A DNA stretch of 64,000 nt from JACVRX01 sp963831385 (lineage in GTDB: Bacteria; Actinomycetota; Actinomycetes; Jiangellales; Jiangellaceae): NCBI GenBank assembly GCA_963831385.1, contig CAWHPW010000011.1, forward strand, positions 186,001-250,000, written 5' to 3'. The position numbers and the translations under genes were made by a program. Position 1 is the first letter of the stretch, and the number at the start of each line of letters is the position of its first letter. Of the stretch, positions 41,282 to 49,683 are shown in pieces. The notes beneath the pieces were generated by a model. The model was not told where the DNA came from. It made no database searches and was given only the letters and a program-made list of their open reading frames with translations.

Positions 41282-42148
41282 CTAGAGCGCTCGCTCGAAA
41301 GCCATTGCGGCGCCGCGCCACCAATTCGGGTCTGCCCATGGCCCACCCGGGCGCTCCTCGACGACCCCGCCGACCTCGACGTCCGTTTGCTCGTTGAAGA
41401 AGCAGACCAGATCCCGCACTGGTTCGGCATCACGGCGCGGCTCCCGATAGGTCCAGACGAAGTTCTCCTTCAGCCCGCCCGCGGTCCGGGCCGAGAAGTA
41501 CGACGCGTAGCCCTTGTAGGCGCAGACGGTCTGCATCTCACTTGGCTCGAGCTCGACCTGGACGTCCTCGCGCGGCATGTACCACCTCGCTGGAAGGCCT
41601 GTCTCGAAGATCACCACCGGCCGACTTGTCTCGGCCAACACCTCGCCATCGAGCATGACACGGACATGCCGGGAGCTCTGCACGGCGTCGACCCGGTGAT
41701 AGGGGTCGCGGGCGTGTGCAAGTGCTTGCATGTCCTCTTCTAGCCACCTATCCATGGTCCGCCAGTAGAACGTGATGTATGGGCTCAGGTCGGGAACCGT
41801 CTCACCGCCGGATTCATAGGTCCAGCCCGCTCTCTTGATGCGGCGACCACCGCCGACGACCAGGTCGAAGAAGTGGGCAGTTCCCTTGCCCTCGGTGAAC
41901 TTCGTATGTCCATTCGGAGTCAGCAGCTCGGTCCGGACGTCGTCTCGAGGAAAGTAGTACCGCGGTAGCTGGCCGTGTTCGAAGAACAGCATCGGCTGGC
42001 CGGAGTCGACCACGACTTCGTCGCCGATGATGCCTCTGATCCGCCTGGGCGACGGCTCCAGGTACCGCCATTCCTTGCGGGGCAGATCCGGGCTCGATAC
42101 CCCCTGCGGCTCGTGTCCGAACGGTCCGGTTCCCATGGTGAGCGACAT
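41282..42148 (-). CDS. Tandem DUF427 protein
   Basis: The 288-residue product contains two copies of the DUF427 beta-fold, a small domain of unknown function common in actinobacteria and fungi. Copy one, about 25-125, reads RRIRGIIGDEVVVDSGQPMLFFEHGQLPRYYFPRDDVRTEL; copy two, about 170-280, repeats it as HVRVMLDGEVLAETSRPVVIFETGLPARWYMPREDVQVEL. Both end in the same core (WTYES / WTYRE). The ATG at 42148 follows an AGGAAGC-like site; the first methionine of the longer frame (42223) adds 25 unconserved residues. It converges on the RecB-like gene (10-bp gap) and diverges from the broken acetyltransferase. Confidence 0.85.
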   Translation of the reverse strand: MSLTMGTGPFGHEPQGVSSPDLPRKEWRYLEPSPRRIRGIIGDEVVVDSGQPMLFFEHGQLPRYYFPRDDVRTELLTPNGHTKFTEGKGTAHFFDLVVGGGRRIKRAGWTYESGGETVPDLSPYITFYWRTMDRWLEEDMQALAHARDPYHRVDAVQSSRHVRVMLDGEVLAETSRPVVIFETGLPARWYMPREDVQVELEPSEMQTVCAYKGYASYFSARTAGGLKENFVWTYREPRRDAEPVRDLVCFFNEQTDVEVGGVVEERPGGPWADPNWWRGAAMAFERAL

Positions 42149-42262
42149 CGGCGGCTGCTTCCTATCGACGGCATTGACACGTACAGCGAGCGAACAAGGC
42201 TCGCTCCATTCCATACGGGTCACGACAAACCTTATCGCGCAAGCCAGCAGGTCTGGGCTTCA

Positions 42263-43021
42263 ATGCATGTCGTGGAGATCGTCACGCTCGGGTCCCGGCC
42301 GGACCTTGCTCCGATCTTTCTACGATTTCCCCCAGGCATGGCCCGAGTTCATGTACCACGACGAAACCGGCACCCTCTACTACGCCGATGTTCCGACCGC
42401 ATACTCCCACTTCGTCATGTTGGCGATAGACGGCAGGCGAGCCGGCTGCCCGATCGTGCAGCGTGCCGCTCGCTTGGGACGGCGATCCGAGGACGGCGTT
42501 GCCTCCCGACGGATGGGATTGGGCAATCCGGACCGCCCACCAGACCCGCACCTCCGGCTCCGCGCCGAACCTGGTGTCCGCCCTCGAAATCACGATCCAG
42601 CCCGACCATCGGGGTGCGGGACTGTCGGCAACTCTGCTCGAGCGCCATGTGCAGCAACGTCGCTCGGCTCGGTTTCACCGACCTTGTCGCACCAGTGCGG
42701 CCCAACGCCAAGATGAATCCCGACGAGCCGATGGCGTCATACGCACGTCAAACTCGCGACGATGGTCTGCCAGTTGATCCTTGGCTGCGCGTGCACGTGC
42801 GCGCCGGCGGTCGGATTCTCAATGTCGCCCCGACGTCGATGACCATTCCGGGCACGCTGAAGCAATGGCAGGAGTGGACCGGGCTCCCGTTCGATACATC
42901 TGGACCGGTGCACGTTCCCGGAGCCCTGGTTCCGGTGACGTGCTCGGTCGAACACGACTACGCCGTATACGTCGAGCCGAACATCTGGGTGCACCACCCG
43001 CTCGGCCGCGGACTGGAGTGA
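42263..43021 (+). pseudogene. GNAT-like acetyltransferase broken by three frameshifts
   Basis: The protein is readable only by switching frames. Starting at the ATG at 42263 (frame 2: MHVVEIVTLGSRPDLAPIF), it continues in frame 3 (YDFPQAWPEFMYHDETGTLYYADVPTAYSHFVML), then in frame 1 from about 42463 (PLAWDGDPRTALPPDGWDWA, QPDHRGAGLSATLLERHV), and returns to frame 2 from about 42650 (NVARLGFTDLVAPVRPNAK to the stop at 43021). The pieces in order form an uninterrupted family of actinobacterial acetyltransferase-like proteins, with an acetyl-CoA-type loop HRGAGLS. Shifts lie near 42325, 42455 and 42645. Three shifts in 400 bp mark decay, unless they are assembly errors. Translated C-terminal part alone is long but lacks the N-terminal domain. 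Confidence 0.8.
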
Positions 43022-43055
43022 AGTCGTCCAGGCGTGCTAGAGCCATGGGCGTAAG

Positions 43056-43106
43056 TGATCTCGAGACATCTGTACCGGTCGGACCGTTATACCTGTCTCG
43101 AGATCA
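43056..43106. promoter_or_regulatory. 13-bp palindrome upstream of ABC transporter genes
   Basis: TGATCTCGAGACA (43056-43068) and its exact complement (43094-43106) flank a 25-nt spacer containing GTTATAC, a possible -10 for the plus strand. Each arm itself contains the 8-bp palindrome TCTCGAGA, so the site looks like two operator half-sites or a terminator for the upstream pseudogene. No regulator gene is adjacent. A small hairpin (GACGC-CGTA-GCGTC) lies about 30 bp before the ABC gene start. Confidence 0.5.
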
Positions 43107-43195
43107 GCAGAACGCCGAACCGGCCGCAGTGGCGAACCGAAGCGAGGGCAGACGCCGTAGCGTCGGACTGACACGACGCATAGCGAGGAGTCTCA

Positions 43196-43969
43196 GTGAC
43201 CGCAGCAACCCCTGCCCCGGCGAACTCCGACCACGCCGCGGCTCGCACCGCCGGACTCTGGAAGGTGTACGGCGAAGGCGACACCAAGGTCGTCGCACTG
43301 AGCGACGTGTCCGTCGCATTCGCGCGCGGCCGGTACACGGCGATCATGGGCCCGTCCGGGTCCGGCAAGTCGACCCTCATGCACTGCATGGCGGCGCTCG
43401 ATTCGGCCACAGCCGGCGAGGTGTTCGTCGGCGACACCGAGTTGACCACTCTCAACGATGCCGAGCTCACTCGCCTGCGGCGCGACAAGATCGGCTTCGT
43501 GTTCCAGGCCTACAACCTGGTGCCCACACTCACTGCGCAGGAGAACATCACCCTGCCGCTCGATATCGCGGGCAAGAAGGTCGACCAGGAGTGGTTCGAC
43601 ATGGTGGTGTCGACGGTGGGGTTGGGCGACCGGCTCGGCCACAAGCCCAGCGAACTGTCCGGGGGCCAACAACAACGGGTCGCCTGTGCTCGTGCGCTCG
43701 CCAGTCGACCGGACATCGTCTTCGCCGACGAGCCCACCGGCAATCTTGATTCCAGGTCCGGCGCCGAGGTCCTCGGCTTCCTCCGTCGGTCAGTCAGCGA
43801 GTTCGGCCAGACGATCGTGATGGTGACCCACGACCCGAACGCGGCGTCGTATGCGGATCACGTGCTGTTCCTCGCCGACGGCCGGATCGTCGACGAAATG
43901 CCCGAGCCGACGGCAGAGCGAGTGCTGGAACGCATGAAGGGACTTGACACCGTGGGCCGGGTGTCCTGA
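43196..43969 (+). CDS. ABC transporter ATPase, MacB/LolD type
   Basis: The 257-residue ATPase energises the FtsX-type permease encoded 3 bp downstream. Walker A GPSGSGKS is near residue 52, the Q-loop VFQAYNLVPTLTAQENITLPL near 102, the ABC signature ELSGGQQQRVACARAL near 155 and Walker B DIVFADEPTGNLD near 178, followed by the H-loop MVTHDPNAA. The insertion ENITLPL is typical of LolD/MacB ATPases, which work on outer-leaflet or periplasmic substrates. In Gram-positive bacteria such pairs export or remove antimicrobial peptides or lipids; the substrate is unknown. GTG at 43196 has GAGGAG 6 nt upstream. Confidence 0.92.
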   Translation: MTAATPAPANSDHAAARTAGLWKVYGEGDTKVVALSDVSVAFARGRYTAIMGPSGSGKSTLMHCMAALDSATAGEVFVGDTELTTLNDAELTRLRRDKIGFVFQAYNLVPTLTAQENITLPLDIAGKKVDQEWFDMVVSTVGLGDRLGHKPSELSGGQQQRVACARALASRPDIVFADEPTGNLDSRSGAEVLGFLRRSVSEFGQTIVMVTHDPNAASYADHVLFLADGRIVDEMPEPTAERVLERMKGLDTVGRVS

Positions 43970-43971
43970 GC

Positions 43972-46521
43972 ATGCTGCGCGCCACCGTCAAGAGCCTGCT
44001 CGCCCGCAAGCTTCGCCTTGCGATGAGTGCGTTCGCCATCGTGCTCGGCGTCGCATTCGTCGCAGGGTCGTACGTCTTCACCGACACCATCGACCAGACC
44101 TTCGAGGAGATATTCGCCGAGACGACCTCCGACATTGTGGTGCGCCCCGCACAAAGCGGCGCAGGAGACCTCGAGTTCACCGGCGGTGATGCTCGCACCA
44201 TCGAGCCGGCGCTGCTCGACGACGTCGCAGCGGTCGACGGCGTCGACCAGGTAGACGGGTTCGTGGACACCCAGTCGATGTTCGTCGTCGCCGCTGACGG
44301 CGGAGTGGTCGGTGGCAATGGGCCGCCTGGGATCGGCACCAACTGGACCGATGCCCCGGCGCAGGACGGGTCGGTTCCGCTGCAACTCGCCGAAGGCCAA
44401 GAGCCTCAGGACGCCGGTGAGGTCGTTCTCGACGTGAAGACAGCCGACCAGGGCGGCTACCAAGTAGGTGACAGCGTCACCCTGATCACCCCAGGTGACC
44501 CGCCTCAGGTCACGGCGACCATGGTCGGCACGGCAGAGTTCGGCGGGGGTGCCAGCCTCGCCGGCGCGACGCTGGCCTTGTTCGACACCGAGACGGCGCA
44601 AGATCTCATTCTCGGCGGAGAAGACGCCTACACCAGCATGGCGGTCACCGCGAGTGATGACTCCGAAATCGCAGCGCTTCGCGACCGGATCGAGCAGGTC
44701 CTTCCCGAAGGGGTCGAGGCGAAGACCGGGGACGAGGTCACCGCCGAAACTGCAGAGAGCCTCGAGGAAGCCCTCGGTTTCTTCAACACCTTCCTGCTGG
44801 TGTTTGCCGCTGTCGCGCTGCTCGTCGGCATCTTCCTGATCTTGAACACGTTCTCGATCCTGGTTGCTCAGCGGACCCAGGAAATGGCCCTGTACCGGGC
44901 ATTGGGAGCGAGCCGGCGGCAGGTCACTCGGTCGGTACTGCTCGAGGCTCTAGCGGTCGCGGTCGTCGGCTCGACACTTGGTCTCCTGCTCGGTCTCGGA
45001 GTCGCACAGTTGCTCAAACTCGCCTTCGGGTTGTTCGGCCTCGATCTGGGCGGGGCGGGCTTGGTGCTCCGCCCCCGCACCGTGCTGATTGCGTATGCCG
45101 TCGGAGTGATCGTCACTCTGATCGCTGCCTACGTACCCGCCCGGCGGGCGGCGAAGGTGGCGCCGGTCGCAGCCATGCGTGACGACGTCGCGCTCCCCCA
45201 GTCGTCTCGCAAACGGCACGCTGGGCTGGGCAGCGTCCTCACCGCGGCCGGTGCGGTCGGCATGGGCATCGGGCTGTTCTTCGACGTTCCCCAGGCCGGT
45301 TGGCTCATCGGCGCCGGGATAGTCGCCGTCTTCGTCGGCGTCGCTCTTCTCGCGCCGGTGATCGGGCCGCCGATCGTACGGGTGATCTCGGCCGGCTTCC
45401 CGCGCTTCTTCGGCACGGTCGGTCGACTCGCGCGCGAGAACGCGCAGCGCAACCCGCGGCGGACGGCGGCAACGGCATCCGCGCTGATGATCGGGTTGGC
45501 CCTGGTCGCTGCGATGGCAGTCCTGGGCCAGTCGGCGAACAAGAGCATCGACAAGGCCCTCGACGATGGGCTCAATGCCGCGTTCGTCGTGTCCAACCCG
45601 ATCGGCCAGCCGTTTTCGCCAGCCGTCGCGGAACAGATCTCCCAGCTCGATGGTGTCGCGGAGGTAGCTCAGGTCCGGTACAACGGCGCGCAGGTCGATG
45701 GAGTCAACGTATTCGTCGCCGCCTTCGAGCCGGCCGCGTTCACCCAGGCGGTGAACTTCGATGTCACCGACGGTGAGCTCACCTTGGGATCTGGCGATGT
45801 GCTCGTGTCGGAGACCTACGCCGAGGAACACCAGGTGGCCGTCGGCGACCCGCTGTCGATGGCCCTCCCTACCGGAGAGCAGTCGCTTCAGGTGACCGGC
45901 ATCTACCCACAGGGCCAACAGTTCAACGACATGGCCGTGGGGCTGGGCACACTGGAGTCCGCAGGCATCCGCCCGGCCGATTCACTCGTGTACGTCGTAG
46001 CGGAGCCGGATACCGATCTCGCCGCGGTCCGCGAAGGCATCGACGAGGTCACCGCGGAAGTACCACTGATTGCGGTCAAGGACCAGGAGGGCTTCAAGGC
46101 GGACCAGCGAGCTCAGGTGAACCAGCTGCTGTTCCTGGTATACGCCCTGCTCGGGTTGGCGATCATCATCGCGGTGCTGGGCATCGTCAACACGCTCGCC
46201 TTGTCGGTGCTCGAGCGCACCCGGGAGATCGGTCTGCTGCGTGCCGTTGGCCTGTCCCGACCACAGCTACGCCGCATGATCCGGCTCGAGTCGATCGCGA
46301 TTGCCGTGCTCGGAGCCGTCCTCGGGGTCGGGTTGGGGATCGTGTTCGGCATCGCGTTGCAGCGCTCGCAAGCCGGCGAGGGGCTGGAAGTGCTCGCCGT
46401 GCCGTGGGTCCAGTTGGTGATCTTCGTGTTGCTGGCGGGCCTGGTCGGCGTGCTCGCCGCGCTGTGGCCAGCACATCGCGCAGCTCGGCTCGACGTGCTG
46501 CGCGCCATCACGACCGAGTAG
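43972..46521 (+). CDS. FtsX-type ABC transporter permease
   Basis: This 849-residue permease has two FtsX/MacB-like repeats. The first helix (SAFAIVLGVAFVAGSYVFTDT) is followed by a long extracytoplasmic domain (residues about 40-250) and three helices ending near 400 (LLVFAAVALLVGIFLILNTF, then the Ala/Arg-rich VPARRAAKVAPVAAMR). The second half repeats the plan, with a large extracellular domain (about 540-700) and a final three helices carrying LERTREIGLLRAVGLSRPQLRRMI, the coupling segment, and LWPAHRAARLDVLRAI. It pairs with the ATPase upstream. The function is probably export or extraction of a hydrophobic or peptide substrate across the envelope; nothing in the sequence fixes it. Confidence 0.9.
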   Translation: MLRATVKSLLARKLRLAMSAFAIVLGVAFVAGSYVFTDTIDQTFEEIFAETTSDIVVRPAQSGAGDLEFTGGDARTIEPALLDDVAAVDGVDQVDGFVDTQSMFVVAADGGVVGGNGPPGIGTNWTDAPAQDGSVPLQLAEGQEPQDAGEVVLDVKTADQGGYQVGDSVTLITPGDPPQVTATMVGTAEFGGGASLAGATLALFDTETAQDLILGGEDAYTSMAVTASDDSEIAALRDRIEQVLPEGVEAKTGDEVTAETAESLEEALGFFNTFLLVFAAVALLVGIFLILNTFSILVAQRTQEMALYRALGASRRQVTRSVLLEALAVAVVGSTLGLLLGLGVAQLLKLAFGLFGLDLGGAGLVLRPRTVLIAYAVGVIVTLIAAYVPARRAAKVAPVAAMRDDVALPQSSRKRHAGLGSVLTAAGAVGMGIGLFFDVPQAGWLIGAGIVAVFVGVALLAPVIGPPIVRVISAGFPRFFGTVGRLARENAQRNPRRTAATASALMIGLALVAAMAVLGQSANKSIDKALDDGLNAAFVVSNPIGQPFSPAVAEQISQLDGVAEVAQVRYNGAQVDGVNVFVAAFEPAAFTQAVNFDVTDGELTLGSGDVLVSETYAEEHQVAVGDPLSMALPTGEQSLQVTGIYPQGQQFNDMAVGLGTLESAGIRPADSLVYVVAEPDTDLAAVREGIDEVTAEVPLIAVKDQEGFKADQRAQVNQLLFLVYALLGLAIIIAVLGIVNTLALSVLERTREIGLLRAVGLSRPQLRRMIRLESIAIAVLGAVLGVGLGIVFGIALQRSQAGEGLEVLAVPWVQLVIFVLLAGLVGVLAALWPAHRAARLDVLRAITTE

Positions 46522-46529
46522 GAGTGACC

Positions 46530-46733
46530 ATGTCCGCCGCTATCGCCTCTTCCGCACCCGTGCGCCGTGATGCCGGCCGGACTGCTCAGGGCACTGGCGG
46601 CGGGCCCAATGTGCTCGTGTCCGGTTCGCCGGGTACGGGCACGGACTCGGGCGGTTCCTCGTCCACGGCGGCTTCGACGACGGCCTCGGCCTTTGGGGTG
46701 ATCGAGCCAGCCGCGATGTCCTCGGCCCAATGA
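46530..46733 (+). CDS. Doubtful 67-codon open frame after the FtsX permease
   Basis: The ATG at 46530 has a textbook ribosome binding site (AGGAG with a 5-nt spacer) just after the permease stop. The product is Ala/Ser/Gly/Thr-rich, has no family resemblance and from 46586 is antisense to the 3' end of dppF. It may be the leftover start of a third gene of the ABC operon whose body was lost, or chance. Low confidence. Confidence 0.2.
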   Translation: MSAAIASSAPVRRDAGRTAQGTGGGPNVLVSGSPGTGTDSGGSSSTAASTTASAFGVIEPAAMSSAQ

Positions 46734-47740
46734 CACGCCACCGTGTGCCCAGGTGCCATTTCGCGCAGCGCCGGGCGCTCGTCGTCGCACCGTGTGGGTT
46801 GCCGATAGGGACACCGGGTGTGGAAGCGGCAGCCCGGCGGTGGGTTCGCCGGTGACGGAAGATCGCCGGGCAGCAGGATTCGCACCCGAGTGTCCTCGAT
46901 CAGCGGGTCCGGAATGGGAACTGCTGACATCAATGCCTTGGTGTAGGGGTGGAACGGCTGCGCGTACAGCGTGTCCGACGGCGCCTGCTCCACGATGCCG
47001 CCCAGATACATCACAGCGACGACATCGGCGATATGACGAACGACGGCCAAGTCGTGCGCGATCACCACATAGGTCAGTCCCAGCCGGTCCTGCAACTCCT
47101 CCAGCAAGTTGACGACCTGTGCCTGGATAGAGACGTCCAGCGCGGAGACCGGCTCGTCAGCGATGATCAGATCCGGTTCCAGCGCAATCGCACGCGCGAT
47201 ACCAATGCGTTGACGCTGGCCGCCGGAGAACTCGTGCGGGTACCGCCACGCGGCCGACGACGGCAGCCCGACCAGGTCGAGCAGCTCGGTGACCGAGCGG
47301 GTTTCCCCTTCGTCCATGCCGTGTGCACGCCGCGGCTCGGTGAGGACCGACTCGATGCTCTGCCGGGGGTCCAGGCTGGCCATCGGATCCTGGAAGATCA
47401 TCTGCATTCGACGGCGCATTCGCCGCAGATCCTCGCCTTCCAGCGTGTGCACGTCGATGCCGTCGAAGCTGACGCTGCCGCCGGTCGGCTCGACCAGCCG
47501 CAATACCGCCCTGCCAAAGGTTGTCTTGCCGCACCCCGATTCGCCGACCAGACCGATCGTCGAACCGCGCGTCACGTCGAGGTCGACGCCGTCAACCGCC
47601 TTGACCGCGCCGATTTGACGCTCGAAGACGACTCCGGACCGGATCGGGAAATAGACTTCGAGCCCGCGCACCGAGAGCAGGATGTCGTCGGACTCGCCCG
47701 GTGGCCGGTCCTCCACCTCCGTAGGTGCCGTCGGACTCAC
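46586..47740 (-). CDS. dppF: Oligopeptide/dipeptide ABC transporter ATPase (DppF/OppF)
   Basis: The 384-residue ATPase is the second energy subunit of a peptide importer. It carries Walker A GESGCGKT near residue 57, Q-loop MIFQDPMASLDPRQ, the signature EFSGGQRQRIGIARAI and Walker B DLIIADEPVSALDVS. The C-terminal oligopeptide-transporter domain has the cysteine cluster CRFHTRCPYRQPTRCDDERP that can bind an Fe-S cluster, and an unusual acidic/proline tail of about 40 residues. GTG at 47740 overlaps the dppD stop (GTGA), and a strong AGGAGG lies 8 nt upstream within dppD. The frame to 48214 is antisense-like and not part of the gene. Confidence 0.92.
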   Translation of the reverse strand: MSPTAPTEVEDRPPGESDDILLSVRGLEVYFPIRSGVVFERQIGAVKAVDGVDLDVTRGSTIGLVGESGCGKTTFGRAVLRLVEPTGGSVSFDGIDVHTLEGEDLRRMRRRMQMIFQDPMASLDPRQSIESVLTEPRRAHGMDEGETRSVTELLDLVGLPSSAAWRYPHEFSGGQRQRIGIARAIALEPDLIIADEPVSALDVSIQAQVVNLLEELQDRLGLTYVVIAHDLAVVRHIADVVAVMYLGGIVEQAPSDTLYAQPFHPYTKALMSAVPIPDPLIEDTRVRILLPGDLPSPANPPPGCRFHTRCPYRQPTRCDDERPALREMAPGHTVACHWAEDIAAGSITPKAEAVVEAAVDEEPPESVPVPGEPDTSTLGPPPVP

Positions 47741-48747
47741 GCTGGCACCTCCTCGTCGACCGTCAGCGGGTTGTAGCAGCGCAGCGACCGGTCCATGATC
47801 TGCTCGAGCACCGGCGGAGTCTCCGTGCACGGGTCGATCCGATTGCCACACCGGGGTGAGAACGCGCAGCCCTGCGCCCACGCCAGCACGTCGGTCGGCG
47901 ACCCCGGGATGGGATGTAGCGGAGCCCCACGGGGCGAATCCAGTCGTGGCACGGACGCGAGTAGCCCTCCGGTGTAGGGATGGCGAGGTTCGGCAAAGAG
48001 CTCGCGCCGTCCGGCCGACTCTACGACCCGCCCCGAATACATGACGTGAACCGTGTCGCACAGGCCGGCAATCACGCCGAGATCGTGTGTGATCATGACC
48101 AACGCAGCATCCGAGTCGCGCACCAATTCCTTGAGCAGCTCGAGAATCTGGGCCTGAATGGTGACGTCGAGCGCGGTCGTTGGCTCGTCGGCGATCAGCA
48201 CGCGGGGCCGGCACGCCAGCGCCATGGCGATCAGCGCTCGCTGGCGCATGCCACCGGAGAGCTGGTGCGGATACTCCTTGAGCCTCCGGTTCGGGTCTGG
48301 GATGCCGACCCGAATCAACAGGTCGGCTGCCGCTGCCGTTGCGGTGTCGCCCTTGAGGCCCTGGTGACGCGTGAGTACCTCGGTGACCTGGATCCCGATC
48401 GGCACGACCGGGTTGAGCGAGGACATCGGATCTTGGAAGACCATGGCGATGTCCTGGCCACGGATGTCGCGCATCCGGTCCTTGGGAAGGGTGAGCAAGT
48501 CGTCGCCGTCGAACCAGACCTGGCCGCCGATGCGAACGCCTCGATCCGGGAGCAAGCCCATGATCGCGAGCGACGTCACACTCTTGCCGCTACCTGACTC
48601 GCCGACCAAGCCCACGGTCTCTCCACGGTCGACCGTGAACGAGACGCCGTCGACGGCGCGCACATCACGACGCCCCTTGCGGGTGAATGCCACCTCCAAC
48701 TCGCGCACGTCCAGCAGCGCGCCAGTCTGCAGCTCCTCGATGGTCAT
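47737..48747 (-). CDS. dppD: Oligopeptide/dipeptide ABC transporter ATPase (DppD/OppD)
   Basis: The 336-residue protein is the first ATPase of the peptide importer. Walker A GESGSGKSV near residue 50, Q-loop AMVFQDPMSSLNPV, signature QLSGGMRQRALIAMAL and Walker B VLIADEPTTALDVT are present, with the ITHDLGVIAGLCDTVHVMYSG H-loop and dimer segment. The C-terminal extension carries three cysteines in CAFSPRCGNRIDPCTETPP, as in other OppD proteins. It overlaps dppC by ATGA on one side and dppF by GTGA on the other, so the four genes are translated together. Confidence 0.93.
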   Translation of the reverse strand: MTIEELQTGALLDVRELEVAFTRKGRRDVRAVDGVSFTVDRGETVGLVGESGSGKSVTSLAIMGLLPDRGVRIGGQVWFDGDDLLTLPKDRMRDIRGQDIAMVFQDPMSSLNPVVPIGIQVTEVLTRHQGLKGDTATAAAADLLIRVGIPDPNRRLKEYPHQLSGGMRQRALIAMALACRPRVLIADEPTTALDVTIQAQILELLKELVRDSDAALVMITHDLGVIAGLCDTVHVMYSGRVVESAGRRELFAEPRHPYTGGLLASVPRLDSPRGAPLHPIPGSPTDVLAWAQGCAFSPRCGNRIDPCTETPPVLEQIMDRSLRCYNPLTVDEEVPA

Positions 48748-49658
48748 CGTCGGTACTTCGGGTCGAGTGCCTCGCGCAGGCGTTCACCCACCAAGGTGAA
48801 GCCCAGCGCGGCGATCACGATGGCGACGCCGGGGAAGAAAGCGAGATGTGGGGCGCTGGCGAGATAGCGCTGGGTGTTGGCGAGCATCCGGCCCCATTCG
48901 GGAACCCCGGGATCAGCGCTGCCCAGACCGAGGAATGACAGACCGGCGGCCTCGATGATCGCGGTCGCCAAGGTCAAGGTCGCTTGGACGATGACGGGAG
49001 ACATCGAGTTGGGCAGCACGTGGCCGAGCACAATCGCCCGCCGGCGCACGCCCAGGGCGGTCGAGGCGAGGACATAGTCGCTTCCCCGCTGAGAGAGCAT
49101 CTGACCACGCAGCAGCCGGGCGAAGATCGGCACGTTGATGATCGCGATGGCAATCATCACCGAGAGCAAGCTCGGGCCGAGCATGGCGGCGATGGCGATC
49201 GCCATCAGCAGGCCCGGGATCGAGAGCATGACGTCGACGATTCGCATGATGATGGTGTCGACCTTGCCGGGAAAGGCTCCCGCGATCGCACCGAGAGTCA
49301 GTCCGCCGATCATGCCTAGCGCCGTCGCCACCACACCGACCAGCAGTGACTGCCGAGCGCCATAGATAACCCGGCTGTACTCGTCGCGGCCCAGCTCGTC
49401 GAGCCCGAACCAGTGCTTGGCGGACGGGCCCGGAATGGTGGTGGGCGTGACCACGCCGGCACCCGGATTGTCACTCGGGCCGAACGGGGCGATCAGCGGT
49501 GCGAAGATCGCAACCAGGATGAAGAACGCGATCAGCCCGAATCCGACCAGGGCGACCGGGTCCCGGCGCAGGCGGCGCCAGGCGTCTCGCCCCAGGGTGC
49601 CGCCTTCCTCGCCTACCTGGGAAGACTCGGTTGCAGCTTCGACTTCGGCCAGACTCAT
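48744..49658 (-). CDS. dppC: Peptide ABC transporter permease (DppC)
   Basis: The 304-residue inner-membrane permease has the N-terminal OppC-like extension with one helix (VALVGFGLIAFFILVAIFAPLIAP) and a core of five helices. The coupling EAA loop reads SDYVLASTALGVRRRAIVLGHVLPN near residue 195, which docks onto DppD/DppF. The extracellular loop after helix 1 includes HWFGLDELGRDEYSRVIYGARQSLLVG, a family hallmark. It follows dppB after 25 bp and overlaps dppD by 4 nt. Together with DppB it forms the substrate channel. Confidence 0.93.
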   Translation of the reverse strand: MSLAEVEAATESSQVGEEGGTLGRDAWRRLRRDPVALVGFGLIAFFILVAIFAPLIAPFGPSDNPGAGVVTPTTIPGPSAKHWFGLDELGRDEYSRVIYGARQSLLVGVVATALGMIGGLTLGAIAGAFPGKVDTIIMRIVDVMLSIPGLLMAIAIAAMLGPSLLSVMIAIAIINVPIFARLLRGQMLSQRGSDYVLASTALGVRRRAIVLGHVLPNSMSPVIVQATLTLATAIIEAAGLSFLGLGSADPGVPEWGRMLANTQRYLASAPHLAFFPGVAIVIAALGFTLVGERLREALDPKYRR

Positions 49659-49683
49659 TGGACGCGTTCACCTCCTTCGCCGG

